From [Actinomadura] parvosata subsp. kistnae (GTDB lineage: Bacteria > Actinomycetota > Actinomycetes > Streptosporangiales > Streptosporangiaceae): a stretch of 64,000 bases of DNA. Of this stretch, positions 1 to 9,032 are shown piece by piece. A program made the translations under genes and the position numbers. The stretch is from assembly GCF_900323885.1 (NCBI RefSeq), contig NZ_OOHJ01000022.1, positions 1,612,001 to 1,676,000 on the forward strand. The letters run 5' to 3'. Every line of letters begins with the position of its first letter. Within the stretch, counting starts at the first letter, position 1. The notes under the pieces are model-generated. The model saw only the letters and a program-made list of their open reading frames with translations. It was not told the origin of the DNA and searched no databases.

Positions 1-788
1 AGGTCGATGTGCTGCTTGGCGTCCACCCAGACGATCTTCTTCGGCTGGTCGAGCCGCTTGAACACCTCCTCCGCCCCTTCGGGCGCGCAGAACCGGTCGA
101 CGACCCCGTGCACGATCAAGGCCGGCTTCGGCGACAGGAAGTCGCTGCCCATCATGTTGTCCATGGTGAGCAGTTCGAGGATGCTCCCCCTGGTCACCTC
201 GTTGGCCCAGTGCGGGGAGGCGCCGCGCTCGCCGCCGTAGTACGCGTACGGCTCGTCCCCGGGCATCGCGGCCTCGCCCCGCTCGGCGACGGCGGGCAGG
301 TACTCGACGGGCCCGCCGAGGTCCTGCCGCTCCAGCACGTCGAGGTGGGGCGCGAGGTCGGCGCCGCGCATCGCGTACGGGTTGTTGTAGGCGCCGGCGA
401 TCCCGGCGAACACCTTCACGCGGGGGTCGAAGGCGGCGAACCTGAGCGCGTACCCGGCGCCGAGGCAGATGCCGACGGCTCCGACGCGCTCGCGGTCCAC
501 CTCGGGCCGCGCGCGCAGGAAGGACACGGCCGCCCGCAGGTCGTGCAGCTTGCCCTGCGGGTCCTCGTGGCGGCGGGGCCGGCCTTCCGACTCGCCCCAG
601 TTGCGGTGGTCGAAGGCCAGGGTGGCGTAGCCGCGCTCGGCCAGCCGGGCCGCGTACAGGCCGGTGACCTGGTCGCGTACGCCGGTGAACGGCCCCGTGA
701 GGACGAGCCCGGGCCACGGCCCCACGCCGCCCGGGACCCGCAGGTCGCCGGCCAGCGTGAGGCCGTCCGCCATGAATTCCACTCTCAT
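1..788 (-). CDS. alpha/beta hydrolase, dienelactone-hydrolase-like (3' end outside window)
   Basis: Reading the minus strand from ATG at 788 gives about 262 residues of an alpha/beta hydrolase running off the left edge. The nucleophile elbow reads G-I-C-L-G, so the nucleophile is a cysteine as in dienelactone hydrolases, not the usual serine. The strand before it ends in FDHRNWGES, typical of this fold, and a late Asp is seen in HGVVDRF; the catalytic His is probably the one in KQHID close to the edge. It starts 10 nt after the flavin oxidase stop, so it is likely the last gene of the putrescine operon. A second ATG at 773 is possible. Substrate unknown. Confidence 0.75.
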   Translation of the reverse strand, partial: MRVEFMADGLTLAGDLRVPGGVGPWPGLVLTGPFTGVRDQVTGLYAARLAERGYATLAFDHRNWGESEGRPRRHEDPQGKLHDLRAAVSFLRARPEVDRERVGAVGICLGAGYALRFAAFDPRVKVFAGIAGAYNNPYAMRGADLAPHLDVLERQDLGGPVEYLPAVAERGEAAMPGDEPYAYYGGERGASPHWANEVTRGSILELLTMDNMMGSDFLSPKPALIVHGVVDRFCAPEGAEEVFKRLDQPKKIVWVDAKQHID

Positions 789-798
789 GGGGACCAGG

Positions 799-2193
799 TT
801 ACGAGTCGAACCCCAGCCCCATCCGGTCGAGCGCGCGCAACCAGAGGTTGCGCCTGCCCTGGTGCTGGTCGGCCTGCGCGATCGACCAGCGGGTGAACTG
901 GATCACCCCCGAACGCACCGGCTCGGGCGGGAACGGCATCGGCTTCTCCTTCACCATCCGCAGCTCGGTGCGGTCGGTGGGCTTGCCCGACAGCAGGTCG
1001 AGCATGACGTTCGCGCCGAACCGGGTGGCGCCGACGCCCATGCCGGTGTAGCCGGCGGCGTAGGCGAGCCGGCCGCCGTGCGCCTGCCCGTAGAAGGCGC
1101 TGAACCGGCTGCACGTGTCGATGACGCCGCCCCACCTGTGGGTGAAGCGCACGCCGTCGAGCTGCGGGAAGGTGTCGTAGAAGTGCCGGGCGAGCTTGAC
1201 GAAGGTCTCGTCGCGCTGGTCGTACTCCGGTTTGACCAGGCCCCCGTTGTAGTAGACGGCGTCGTAGCCGCCCCACAGGATCCGGTTGTCGTCGGTCAGC
1301 CGGTAGTAGTGGAACTGGTTGCCGGAGTCGCCCACGCCCTGCCGGTTGCGCCAGCCCACGGTGTCGAGCTGGGCGCCGGTCAGGGGCTCGGTCATCAGCG
1401 CGTAGTCGTACACCGGGACCACGAAGTGCTTGAGCCGCCGCAGCAGCGGCGGGAACACTCCGGTGCCCAGCGCCACGTGGCGCGCGCCCACCGCCCCGTA
1501 CGGCGTGCGCAGGGTGATCGTCGTGCCGTCGTCGGCCAGCGAGCGGACCGGGGTGCGCTCGTGGACGCGGACGCCGAGCCGCAGGCACGCCTCCCGCAGG
1601 CCCCACGCCAGCCTGGCCGGGTCGAGCATGGCGCAGCCGCTGCGCTCCCAGAGGCCGCCGAGGTAGGTCGGCGAGTTCACCTCGGCCCGCACCTGCTCCT
1701 GGTCGAGCGGCACGTAGTCGAGGCCCAGGTCGGAGATGAGGTCGAGGTGCTCGTTGAGCCCGTCGAGCTGCCAGTCCTCGGTGGCGACGTGCAGCTCGCC
1801 GGTGCGTTCGAACGAGCAGTCGATGCCGTGGCGCTCCAGCGTGCGCTCGATCTCGTCGAGGTTCTCGACGCCCATGCGTTCGAGCCGGTCGATCTCCTCG
1901 GGCCACCGCTCCAGCCCGTTGGCCAGGCCGTGGGTGAGGGTCGCCATGCAGAACCCGCCGTTGCGGCCGGTGGCCGCCCAGCCGATCCTGCGGCCTTCGA
2001 GCAGGACGACGTCGAGTGACGGGTCGCGCTCCTTGGCCATGAGGGCCGTCCACAGCCCTGTGAAGCCGCCGCCGACGACGACCAGGTCGGCGGTGGTGTG
2101 TCCGAAGAGCCGCGGCTGCGGCTCGGGTCTGGCCGGGCTGTCCAGCCAGTACGGCTTGCGCTCCGCGTCAGCCAGCGCCTTCAGCGGATCCAC
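799..2193 (-). CDS. FAD-dependent amine oxidase, gamma-glutamylputrescine-oxidase-like
   Basis: A DAO-fold flavoprotein of about 464 residues. A Rossmann dinucleotide motif VVVGGGFTG lies near residues 38-46, followed by GRNGGF, and the C-terminal FAD contact region reads YAAGYTGMGVG. The family oxidises amines such as gamma-glutamylputrescine, glycine or sarcosine. The polyamine transporter and aminobutyraldehyde dehydrogenase upstream argue for a putrescine-derived substrate (inference). I chose GTG at 2193 because AAGGGA lies about 10 nt upstream; GTG at 2202 is an alternative, and the open frame extends to 2304. A strong hairpin separates it from potC. Confidence 0.85.
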   Translation of the reverse strand: MDPLKALADAERKPYWLDSPARPEPQPRLFGHTTADLVVVGGGFTGLWTALMAKERDPSLDVVLLEGRRIGWAATGRNGGFCMATLTHGLANGLERWPEEIDRLERMGVENLDEIERTLERHGIDCSFERTGELHVATEDWQLDGLNEHLDLISDLGLDYVPLDQEQVRAEVNSPTYLGGLWERSGCAMLDPARLAWGLREACLRLGVRVHERTPVRSLADDGTTITLRTPYGAVGARHVALGTGVFPPLLRRLKHFVVPVYDYALMTEPLTGAQLDTVGWRNRQGVGDSGNQFHYYRLTDDNRILWGGYDAVYYNGGLVKPEYDQRDETFVKLARHFYDTFPQLDGVRFTHRWGGVIDTCSRFSAFYGQAHGGRLAYAAGYTGMGVGATRFGANVMLDLLSGKPTDRTELRMVKEKPMPFPPEPVRSGVIQFTRWSIAQADQHQGRRNLWLRALDRMGLGFDS

Positions 2194-2311
2194 AAATCCC
2201 ACTTCCCTTACGAAAGTCTGAGTCTGAAATTGCGGGACCAAATAGGTGATCACGCGCGGGTTCCCCCCGCCGGAATCCGATCTCGCCTCCCTGTTCTTGG
2301 CCACGGTGAAA

Positions 2312-2334
2312 CCCCTCCGCGACCTGCGGAGGGG
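2312..2334 (-). terminator. hairpin terminator after the pot operon
   Basis: A perfect 9-bp stem (CCCCTCCGC and GCGGAGGGG) with a 5-nt loop lies just past the potC stop and before the oxidase start. It could end or weaken pot transcription and lower expression of the two downstream genes. Confidence 0.6.
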
Positions 2335-2351
2335 CGGTCGGAAGAATGCTC

Positions 2352-3137
2352 TCAGCTACGGCGGCGGGCCGCGACCGCGTTGCCCACGGCGATCAGCACC
2401 CCGGCTCCGAACAGCAGCGTACCCATGACGTTGACCTGCGCCGGGATGCCGGTCTTGACCGCGCCGACGATCCACAGCGGGAAGGTCACGGTGGAGCCGT
2501 TGACGAAGCTGGTCACGACGTAGTCGTCGATGGACAGGGCGAAGGACAGCATGCCGCCGGCGAGCACGGCCGGCATGATCGACGGCAGCGTCACGAGGCG
2601 GAAGGTGGCCCAGGCGCCGGCGCCGAGGTCTCTTGCGGCCTCCTCCAGCGACGGGTCCAGCGTGACGACCCGCGCCCGTACGGTGACGACCACGAACGAC
2701 AGCGAGAACAGCACGTGCGCGACGATGATCGTGACGGAGTCGCGCGGCACGTTCCCCGAGACGAACAGCGACAGCAGCGAGGCGCCCATGACCAGCTCGG
2801 GCGTGGAGATGGCGGCGAAGACGAGGAAGTTCGTGACGCCGCTGCCGCGGAAGCGGTGCCGGCCGAGCGCCAGGCCGAGCATGGTGCCGATGACCACCGT
2901 GATCACGGTGCTGGCCACGGCGATCTTCAGCGAGTTGGCCAGCGCCGTGGTGAGGTCGGAGATGTCGAACAGCTCGGCGTACCAGCGCAGGGTGAAGCCC
3001 TGCCAGGTGGTGTTGGACTTGCTCCGCTTGTCGTTGAAGCCGAACAGGATCATCACGGCGATCGGCGACGACAGCCAGAGGATGATCAGCCACGTGTAGA
3101 GGTGCAGCAGCCGGTCGCCGGCCCGCCCGCCCCTCAT
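2352..3137 (-). CDS. potC: polyamine ABC transporter permease, PotC-like
   Basis: A 261-residue inner-membrane permease with about six hydrophobic segments. The EAA loop that docks to the ATPase is visible as LEEAARDLGAGAWATFRLVTLP. It pairs with the PotB-like permease to form the channel of a spermidine/putrescine importer. The start ATG overlaps the potB stop by 4 nt (ATGA), a sign of translational coupling. The C-terminus ends just before a hairpin. The polyamine assignment rests on the whole operon, including the PotD-like lipoprotein and the adjacent putrescine-degrading enzymes. Confidence 0.88.
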   Translation of the reverse strand: MRGGRAGDRLLHLYTWLIILWLSSPIAVMILFGFNDKRSKSNTTWQGFTLRWYAELFDISDLTTALANSLKIAVASTVITVVIGTMLGLALGRHRFRGSGVTNFLVFAAISTPELVMGASLLSLFVSGNVPRDSVTIIVAHVLFSLSFVVVTVRARVVTLDPSLEEAARDLGAGAWATFRLVTLPSIMPAVLAGGMLSFALSIDDYVVTSFVNGSTVTFPLWIVGAVKTGIPAQVNVMGTLLFGAGVLIAVGNAVAARRRS

Positions 3138-3985
3138 CGGGCCGCCGCCTCTAGGACGTTCTCGGTGCCGAGCGCCCGCGCGTAGATGAAGATGCCCACG
3201 AGCAACACCGCCATCAGGGTGAACGACAGCGCGGAGGCGGTCGGGTAGTCGAGGTTGGTCAGGTACGCCGTCTGGATGATGTTGCCGATCATCGTGTTCG
3301 ACGTGCCGCCGAGGATGGCGGCGTTGATCGGGTCGGCCGTGGCGGGCACGAACGTCATCAGCACCCCGGCGAACACCCCGGGCAGCGACAGCGGCAGCAC
3401 CACCCGGCGGAAGGCCGCCGCCCGGGTCGCGTACAGGTCCTGGGCGGCCTCGACCACGCGCGGGTCCACGCGCTCCAGCGCCACGTAGATGGGCAGGATC
3501 ATGAACGGCAGGAAGTTGTACGTCAGCCCGCCCACCACCGCGACGGTCGTGGCCAGCACGTGGAAGTCGGCGGGCAGCAGCCCCCAGCCCTTCAGCGTCC
3601 CGAACAGGATGCCGTTGTCGGCCAGCAGGAAGTTCCACGAGATCGTGCGCAGCACGAACGAGACGAAGAACGGCAGCAGCAGCAGGAACAGGTACATCGA
3701 CTTGCGGGCGCCGGCCTTGAAGGCGATGAAGTACGCCACCGGGTAGCCGATGACCAGCATGGCCACGGTGGCCAGCGCGCCGTAGAGCAGCGAGCGGGCG
3801 AGCTGGGTGCTGTAGCGGCCGATCGCCTCGGTGTAGTTGGAGAAGCTGAACGTCATGGCGAAGCCGTCGATGGCGTTGCCGGTCTGCAGCGACACCGACG
3901 CCATCGCCACCATGGGCACGACCAGGAAGATCGCCAGCCACATCCAGCTCGGCAGCGCCAGCAGGTAGGGGGTGAGCCGCCGCAT
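3134..3985 (-). CDS. potB: polyamine ABC transporter permease, PotB-like
   Basis: A 283-residue permease starting MRRLTPYLLALPSW, with about six membrane segments and an EAA loop (VVEAAQDLYATRAAAFRRVVLP) for the ATPase. First permease subunit of the polyamine importer. It begins 3 nt after the solute-binding gene and overlaps the next permease by 4 nt, so the four pot genes form one tight operon. Confidence 0.88.
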   Translation of the reverse strand: MRRLTPYLLALPSWMWLAIFLVVPMVAMASVSLQTGNAIDGFAMTFSFSNYTEAIGRYSTQLARSLLYGALATVAMLVIGYPVAYFIAFKAGARKSMYLFLLLLPFFVSFVLRTISWNFLLADNGILFGTLKGWGLLPADFHVLATTVAVVGGLTYNFLPFMILPIYVALERVDPRVVEAAQDLYATRAAAFRRVVLPLSLPGVFAGVLMTFVPATADPINAAILGGTSNTMIGNIIQTAYLTNLDYPTASALSFTLMAVLLVGIFIYARALGTENVLEAAAR

Positions 3986-3988
3986 CGT

Positions 3989-5203
3989 CTACGCCTGGGT
4001 GATCGACTGGAAGATCGGGTTGAACACCTGCTCCTGCTGGGTGGTGAGCTGGGTGTAGTTGCGCAGCTTGGCGTAGTCGGCCTCGGAGGGGAACATGAGC
4101 GGGCTGTCCACCATGTCCTCCAGGGCCTTCTTGTCCTCGCCCTTGGCCGTCTTGGCCTTCTCCCGCAGCAGGTCCTGGACGGCGGGGACGGGGGTGACGT
4201 ACTGGATGTACTCGTCCAGCTCGGCGGCGACGGCCGGCTGGTAGAGGTAGTCCATCAGCATGAGGGCGTCCACGGGGTTGGCGGCGCCCTTGGGGATGAG
4301 CATGTTGTCGGTCCAGATGGTGCCGCCCTCGGCGGGCACCACGAACTTGACGGGCTCGCCGGCGAGCTGCCGCTGGAACACGTCGCCGGACCAGGCCATG
4401 GTCAGCCAGACGTCGCCCTTCGACACGGCGTCGATATACGACTGATCATAATATTTCCGGACAATTCCGGCGTCGCGCTGGGCCTTCAGCTTCTCGCCGG
4501 CCTTGTTCCAGTCCGCCTCGGTCGACTTCTCCGGGTCGATGCCCAGCGCGATCATGCCGAAGTTCGCGATCTCCTGCGCGTCGGCCATCATCCCGACCCG
4601 CCCCTTGTACTTCGGGTCGAACAACGACTCGATGCTGGTGATCTCGTCCTTGACGTACTTGGTGTTGTACGCGATGCCGGTCACCCCGGAGGTGTACGGC
4701 ACGGTGTACTTGTTGCCGGGGTCGTACGAGCGCTCCTTGTACTTCTGCCCGGCGTTGGCGTCGAAGTTCGGCAGCTTGGAGTGGTCGAGCGGCACCGCGT
4801 AGCCCAGCTCGATCATGTGCTGGAGCTGGATGCCGTTGGTCATGACGACGATGTCGTAGCCCAGCGACTGCCCGGCCCGCAGCACGGGGTCGGCCTTGCC
4901 GAAGAACTCGGCGTTCTCCTGGATGACCTCTTTGTACTCGTACGCGATGCCGGTGTCCTTCTTGAACTTCTCCAGCGGCCCCTTGTCCTCCGGCATGTAC
5001 TCGGGCCAGTTGGCGAAGACGACCTTGCCGTTCTTCTTCTGCTTGGCCCAGTAGTCGGCCACCGCGTCGGCCTTCGGCGGCGCCGCCTTCTGCCCCTGCA
5101 CGCCGCAGGCGGCCAGGGCGAGCCCGGCGGCGGAGAAGCCGGCCAGGCGGAAGACGTCACGACGGGTGCGGGGCTGCGTCATTCCACGCATGAGGGGGTT
5201 CAT
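3989..5203 (-). CDS. potD: polyamine ABC transporter substrate-binding lipoprotein, PotD-like
   Basis: A 404-residue extracellular solute-binding protein of the spermidine/putrescine family. The N-terminus carries a twin-arginine-like motif (TRRDVFRL) followed by a hydrophobic stretch and a lipobox LAAC, so it is probably a Tat-exported lipoprotein anchored on the outer face of the membrane. The mature part shows typical motifs such as VVFANWPEYMPED and ALMLMDYLYQP. The first ATG (5203) and two in-frame ATGs (5191, 5182) are all possible; the one nearest the twin arginine would give the most normal signal peptide. Confidence 0.88.
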   Translation of the reverse strand: MNPLMRGMTQPRTRRDVFRLAGFSAAGLALAACGVQGQKAAPPKADAVADYWAKQKKNGKVVFANWPEYMPEDKGPLEKFKKDTGIAYEYKEVIQENAEFFGKADPVLRAGQSLGYDIVVMTNGIQLQHMIELGYAVPLDHSKLPNFDANAGQKYKERSYDPGNKYTVPYTSGVTGIAYNTKYVKDEITSIESLFDPKYKGRVGMMADAQEIANFGMIALGIDPEKSTEADWNKAGEKLKAQRDAGIVRKYYDQSYIDAVSKGDVWLTMAWSGDVFQRQLAGEPVKFVVPAEGGTIWTDNMLIPKGAANPVDALMLMDYLYQPAVAAELDEYIQYVTPVPAVQDLLREKAKTAKGEDKKALEDMVDSPLMFPSEADYAKLRNYTQLTTQQEQVFNPIFQSITQA

Positions 5204-5212
5204 GAGGTGCTG

Positions 5213-6280
5213 TCAACTTCCAATCACGTACGAGTGCTGCGCCTGCCACGACAGCCAGACGGAGTCGCCCCGCTCCGCGGTGGCCGTGGCATCATGCGCG
5301 TTCTGCTGGAACACGGTGATCTCGGCCCCGTCAGCGAGACTCACCGCATAGCTGTTATACGTGCCGAGATACACCACTTCGGACACGGTGCCCTTCACGG
5401 CGCTCAGCCCCTGCGCGGGCTCGTCCGTGCCGATGGTGATCTTCTCGGGCCGCACGGTGACGGTCACGTCGCCGTCGTGGCCGGGCACCAGCACCCTGCC
5501 GCCGCCGACCTTCATCTCGCCGCCGGTCGCGGCGCCGGCGAGCAGGTTGGACGTGCCGATGAAGCCGGCCACGAAGGCCGTGGCGGGCCGCTCGTAGATC
5601 TCGCGCGGCCCGGCGAGCTGCTCGACCACGCCGTCGTTCATCACGGCGATGCGGTCGCTCATGGTCAGCGCCTCGCTCTGGTCGTGCGTGACGTACACGA
5701 ACGTGATGCCGACCTCGCGCTGGATGCGCTTGAGCTCGATCTGCATGGCCTGGCGCAGCTTCAGGTCGAGCGCGCCGAGCGGCTCGTCGAGCAGCAGCGC
5801 GCGCGGCTGGTTGACCAGCGCCCTGGCCAGCGCCACCCGCTGCTGCTGGCCGCCGGACAGGGCGCGCGGCATGCGCTTCTCGCGGCCCGTCAGGCCGATG
5901 ATCTCCAGCATCTCGCCGACCCGGCGCCTGATCTCCGCCTGGGCGACCTTGCGCTGCTTGAGGCCGAACGCCACGTTGTCCCAGACGCTCATGTGCGGGA
6001 AGAGCGCGTAGGACTGGAAGACCATGTTGACGTCGCGCTTGTTCGGGGGGACGTCGGTGACGTCCTGGCCGTAGAGCTTCACCACGCCCTTCGTGGGCGC
6101 CTCGAAGCCCGCGATCATGCGCATGGTCGTGGTCTTGCCGCACCCGGAGGGCCCGAGGAGGGAGAAGAACTCCCCCTCCCCGATGCCCAGCGTCACGCCC
6201 TTGACTGCCTGGACGACCTCGCCATGCGAGTGATACTCCTTGACGACGTCCGCAAGCTCAATCGCACTCAGCCCGGTCAT
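5213..6280 (-). CDS. potA: polyamine ABC transporter ATP-binding protein, PotA-like
   Basis: A 355-residue ABC ATPase that powers the polyamine importer. Walker A GPSGCGKT is at residues 43-50, the Q-loop in VFQSYALFPHM near 87-97, signature LSGGQQQ at 141-147 and Walker B LLLDEP at about 161-166, followed by the H-loop in YVTHDQSEA. The C-terminal 110 residues form the TOBE regulatory domain typical of the PotA/MalK group. It sits between the aldehyde dehydrogenase (21 nt upstream) and potD (9 nt downstream). Confidence 0.9.
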   Translation of the reverse strand: MTGLSAIELADVVKEYHSHGEVVQAVKGVTLGIGEGEFFSLLGPSGCGKTTTMRMIAGFEAPTKGVVKLYGQDVTDVPPNKRDVNMVFQSYALFPHMSVWDNVAFGLKQRKVAQAEIRRRVGEMLEIIGLTGREKRMPRALSGGQQQRVALARALVNQPRALLLDEPLGALDLKLRQAMQIELKRIQREVGITFVYVTHDQSEALTMSDRIAVMNDGVVEQLAGPREIYERPATAFVAGFIGTSNLLAGAATGGEMKVGGGRVLVPGHDGDVTVTVRPEKITIGTDEPAQGLSAVKGTVSEVVYLGTYNSYAVSLADGAEITVFQQNAHDATATAERGDSVWLSWQAQHSYVIGS

Positions 6281-6301
6281 TTCCAGGTTCGTTCCTTGCC
6301 G

Positions 6302-7735
6302 CTATTCGCCGATGTAGTGCATGACGTGCTTGACCCGGGTGTAGTCGTGCAGACCGAACACCGACAGGTCCTTGCCGTACCCCGAGTGCTTGAAGCCGCC
6401 GTGCGGCATCTCCGAGACGAACGGGATGTGCGTGTTGACCCAGACCACGCCGAAGTCGAGCCGGTTCGACATGCGCATGGCGCGGCCGTGGTCGGAGGTC
6501 CAGACCGAGCCGCTCAGCCCGTACTTCACGTCGTTGGCCTTGGCGAGGGCGTCGGCCTCGTCGGTGAACGTCTGGACGGTGATCACGGGGCCGAAGACCT
6601 CGTTCTGCACCATCTCGTCGTCCTGGCGCAGGCCGTCCACGACCGTCGGGGCGAAGAAGTAGCCCTTGTCGCCGACGCGGTGACCGCCGGTGAGGACCTT
6701 CGCGTGGGGCGGGACCCGGTCGATGAAGCCCTGCACCCTGGCGAGCTGGTTCTCGTTGTTGAGCGGGCCGTAGAGCGCGTCCTCGTTGTCGAGGTCGCCG
6801 GTGACGGTGGCGGCGGCGGCCTCGGTAAGTGCGGCCACGAACTCGTCGTGCACGCTCTCATGCACCAGCACCCGGCAGGCGGCCGTGCAGTCCTGGCCGG
6901 CGTTGTAGAGGCCGGCGGTGGCGATGTCGGCGGCGGCCTTGCGCAGGTCCTTGACGTCCTCGAAGACCACGACCGGCGCCTTGCCGCCGAGCTCCAGGTG
7001 CACCCGCTTGAGGTCGTCGGCGGCGCTCTTGGCCACCGACATGCCCGCGCCGACCGAGCCGGTGATCGCCACCATGGCGGCGGTCGGGTGGCTGACGACC
7101 ATCGAGCCGGTCTCGCGGTCGCCGGTGACGACGTTGAAGACGCCCGCGGGCAGCACCTCACCGATGATCTCGGCGAGCTTCAGCGTGGAGACGGGGGTGG
7201 TGTCGGACGGCTTGAGCACGATCGTGTTGCCGGCCGCCAGCGCGGGGGCGATCTTCCAGACCGCCATCATCATCGGGTAGTTCCACGGCGTGACCTGGCC
7301 GACGACGCCGATCGGCTCGTGCCGGATGACGCTGGTGTGCTCGGCCAGGAACTCGCCGGCCGTCGGGCCCTCCAGCGTGCGGGCGGCGCCGGCGAAGAAG
7401 CGGAAGTGGTCGGCGGCGACCGGCGTCTCGTCTTCCGCCATGCGGGCCCGCGGCTTGCCGGTGTTGCGGCACTCGGCCTCGTTGATCTCGTCGGCCCGGG
7501 CGTCGATCGCGTCGGCGACCTTGAGCAGCAGGTTCGCCCGCTCACCAGGGGTGGTCCTGCCCCACGACTCGAAAGCGGCGGCCGCGGCGGCGAAGGCGGC
7601 GTCGATGTCCTCCTGACCCGAAACGGGGGCCTGGACATAAGCCTCACCCGTGCACGGATCGATAATGTCGGAGAATCGGCCGCTCTTCGCGTCCACGAAC
7701 CCACCGTTGATGTAGTTCTGCAGGCGGGTGGTCAA
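6302..7735 (-). CDS. gamma-aminobutyraldehyde dehydrogenase
   Basis: A 477-residue NAD(P)-dependent aldehyde dehydrogenase. It has the PWNYP motif, the glycine-rich cofactor turn (ITGSVGAG), the catalytic Glu in LELGGK near residue 246 and the nucleophilic Cys in NAGQDCTA near 281. The overall sequence resembles the PatD group that oxidises 4-aminobutanal to GABA, which fits its place at the head of a putrescine operon. TTG at 7735 is chosen because GAGGAGG lies 8 nt upstream, giving the normal family N-terminus MTTRLQNYING; the frame is open further upstream without a better start. Confidence 0.87.
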   Translation of the reverse strand: MTTRLQNYINGGFVDAKSGRFSDIIDPCTGEAYVQAPVSGQEDIDAAFAAAAAAFESWGRTTPGERANLLLKVADAIDARADEINEAECRNTGKPRARMAEDETPVAADHFRFFAGAARTLEGPTAGEFLAEHTSVIRHEPIGVVGQVTPWNYPMMMAVWKIAPALAAGNTIVLKPSDTTPVSTLKLAEIIGEVLPAGVFNVVTGDRETGSMVVSHPTAAMVAITGSVGAGMSVAKSAADDLKRVHLELGGKAPVVVFEDVKDLRKAAADIATAGLYNAGQDCTAACRVLVHESVHDEFVAALTEAAAATVTGDLDNEDALYGPLNNENQLARVQGFIDRVPPHAKVLTGGHRVGDKGYFFAPTVVDGLRQDDEMVQNEVFGPVITVQTFTDEADALAKANDVKYGLSGSVWTSDHGRAMRMSNRLDFGVVWVNTHIPFVSEMPHGGFKHSGYGKDLSVFGLHDYTRVKHVMHYIGE

Positions 7736-7840
7736 GGTGGTGACCTCCTCGGAGGTGGCTGAGATGCCGCGACTCTGACAGAGCAGATGCATCTGGACAA
7801 GGGATTTCGTGGTGAAGATATCAAATTGCTACGAATTCGC

Positions 7841-7869
7841 TTGACAGACCGCGAAGAACTGACAACATG
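7841..7869 (+). promoter_or_regulatory. candidate promoter of the AsnC-type regulator
   Basis: TTGACA at 7841-7846 is a perfect -35 box, with a 17-nt spacer to AACATG at 7864-7869, a weak -10. The AT-rich stretch just upstream (about 7820-7846, TCAA...TTGA arms) could hold the regulator's own operator, serving both divergent genes. Confidence 0.45.
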
Positions 7870-7935
7870 TCGCACCAGGACGGCAACCCGGCGGGAACGC
7901 CCCCGTAACGCCGGACCGCTAGGAGGATCCGCTCA

Positions 7936-8430
7936 ATGACGACGCCGCCCCGCGTACGCCGAAACAGCGCAGGCTCCGGCAGCCCGGTGGTGCTCGACGA
8001 CCTGTCCAAGCAGATCATCGAGCAGCTCCAGGCCGACGGGCGCAAGCCGTACGCGGCGATCGGGAAGGCGGTGGGCCTGTCCGAGGCCGCCGTACGCCAG
8101 CGCGTCCAGCGCCTCCAGGACGCCGGCGTCATGCAGATCGTCGCGGTCACCGACCCGCTCACGCTGGGCTTCCCCCGCCAGGCCATGATCGGCGTCAACT
8201 GCGAGGGCGACCTGGAGAAGGTGGCCGACGAGCTGGCGAACATCGAGGAGATCGACTACGTCGTGCTCACGGCGGGCTCGTTCGACGTGATCGTCGAGGT
8301 GGTCTGCGAGGGTGACGGGCACCTGCTGGAGATCCTCAGCAAAATCCGCGCCATCCCCGCCGTCCGGGCGACCGAGTCGTTCGTCTACCTGAAGCTGCGC
8401 AAGCAGACCTACTCCTGGGGCACCCGCTAG
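7936..8430 (+). CDS. Lrp/AsnC family transcriptional regulator
   Basis: A 164-residue regulator. A winged helix-turn-helix spans about residues 20-70 (LDDLSKQIIEQLQADGRKPY then IGKAVGLSEAAVRQRVQRL), followed by the RAM/ActD effector-binding domain at about 80-155. AGGAGGA lies 8 nt before the ATG. It is divergent from the aldehyde dehydrogenase/pot operon, the usual arrangement for an amino-acid or amine-sensing local regulator, so control of putrescine use is likely (inference). Its stop overlaps the stop of the convergent cyclase-family gene by 4 nt. Confidence 0.92.
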   Translation: MTTPPRVRRNSAGSGSPVVLDDLSKQIIEQLQADGRKPYAAIGKAVGLSEAAVRQRVQRLQDAGVMQIVAVTDPLTLGFPRQAMIGVNCEGDLEKVADELANIEEIDYVVLTAGSFDVIVEVVCEGDGHLLEILSKIRAIPAVRATESFVYLKLRKQTYSWGTR

Positions 8431-9032
8431 CCGACCCGGGCGATCGCCCGGACGGGCGAGCCGTCGCCTCCGGTGATCCGCAGCGGGAACATGGACACCT
8501 CGACCGGCCCCGCTCCTATGAGCCGGTCGAGACCGCGCAGATTCTCGGCGATCACGGCGTGCGCGCGCAGCAGGATCTCGTGCGCGGGGAAGTCGTCGGC
8601 GGGCGTCGGGTCCACGCTCAGCGCGTCGGTCCCGACCGTCCGCACGCCCCGCTCGACCAGCAGCCGCGCCGCCTCCGCGCTGAGGTACGGATGCCCGTGG
8701 CCGCCGAACGGCCAGCCGGTGGCCACCAGCACGATCACGCCCGCGCGCACCTCCTCGAACAGCTCCGGCCCGATCGACCCCTGCCCCCGCGCGTCCACCA
8801 CGACCGCCGGGCCGTGGAAGCGCTCCAGCGGCAGCTCGTCCAGCGTGGGCAGCGCATCGTCGATGTGGAAGGGCGCGTCCACGTGGGTGCCCGAGTGGGA
8901 GCCCAGGTGCAGGCCCAGCACGTTCACGCCGTCGCGGGCCACGGTGAGCGCCGGGCCGAGCGAGACCTCCGGGTCGCCCGGGTAGACGGGCATGCCGGTC
9001 TCGATCGGCGCGGACAGGTCGAGCAGCTCCAT
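8427..9032 (-). CDS. cyclase-family (kynurenine formamidase-like) metal-dependent hydrolase
   Basis: A 201-residue cyclase-fold protein (PF04199). The metal-binding signature HSGTHVDAPFH is clear at about residues 45-55, with a further DALSVD segment later. The family hydrolyses cyclic or acyl amides such as N-formylkynurenine or isatin. It follows an NCS1 permease (TGATG overlap) and an agmatinase-type enzyme, so the substrate may be a nitrogen-rich amide brought in by that permease. GTG at 9035 is an alternative start. Confidence 0.83.
   Translation of the reverse strand: MELLDLSAPIETGMPVYPGDPEVSLGPALTVARDGVNVLGLHLGSHSGTHVDAPFHIDDALPTLDELPLERFHGPAVVVDARGQGSIGPELFEEVRAGVIVLVATGWPFGGHGHPYLSAEAARLLVERGVRTVGTDALSVDPTPADDFPAHEILLRAHAVIAENLRGLDRLIGAGPVEVSMFPLRITGGDGSPVRAIARVG

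Noticed and set aside
3560..7762. A 1400-codon open frame on the plus strand
   Set aside because: It is antisense to potB, potD, potA and the aldehyde dehydrogenase, all of which show full family motifs on the other strand. High GC leaves opposite frames open.
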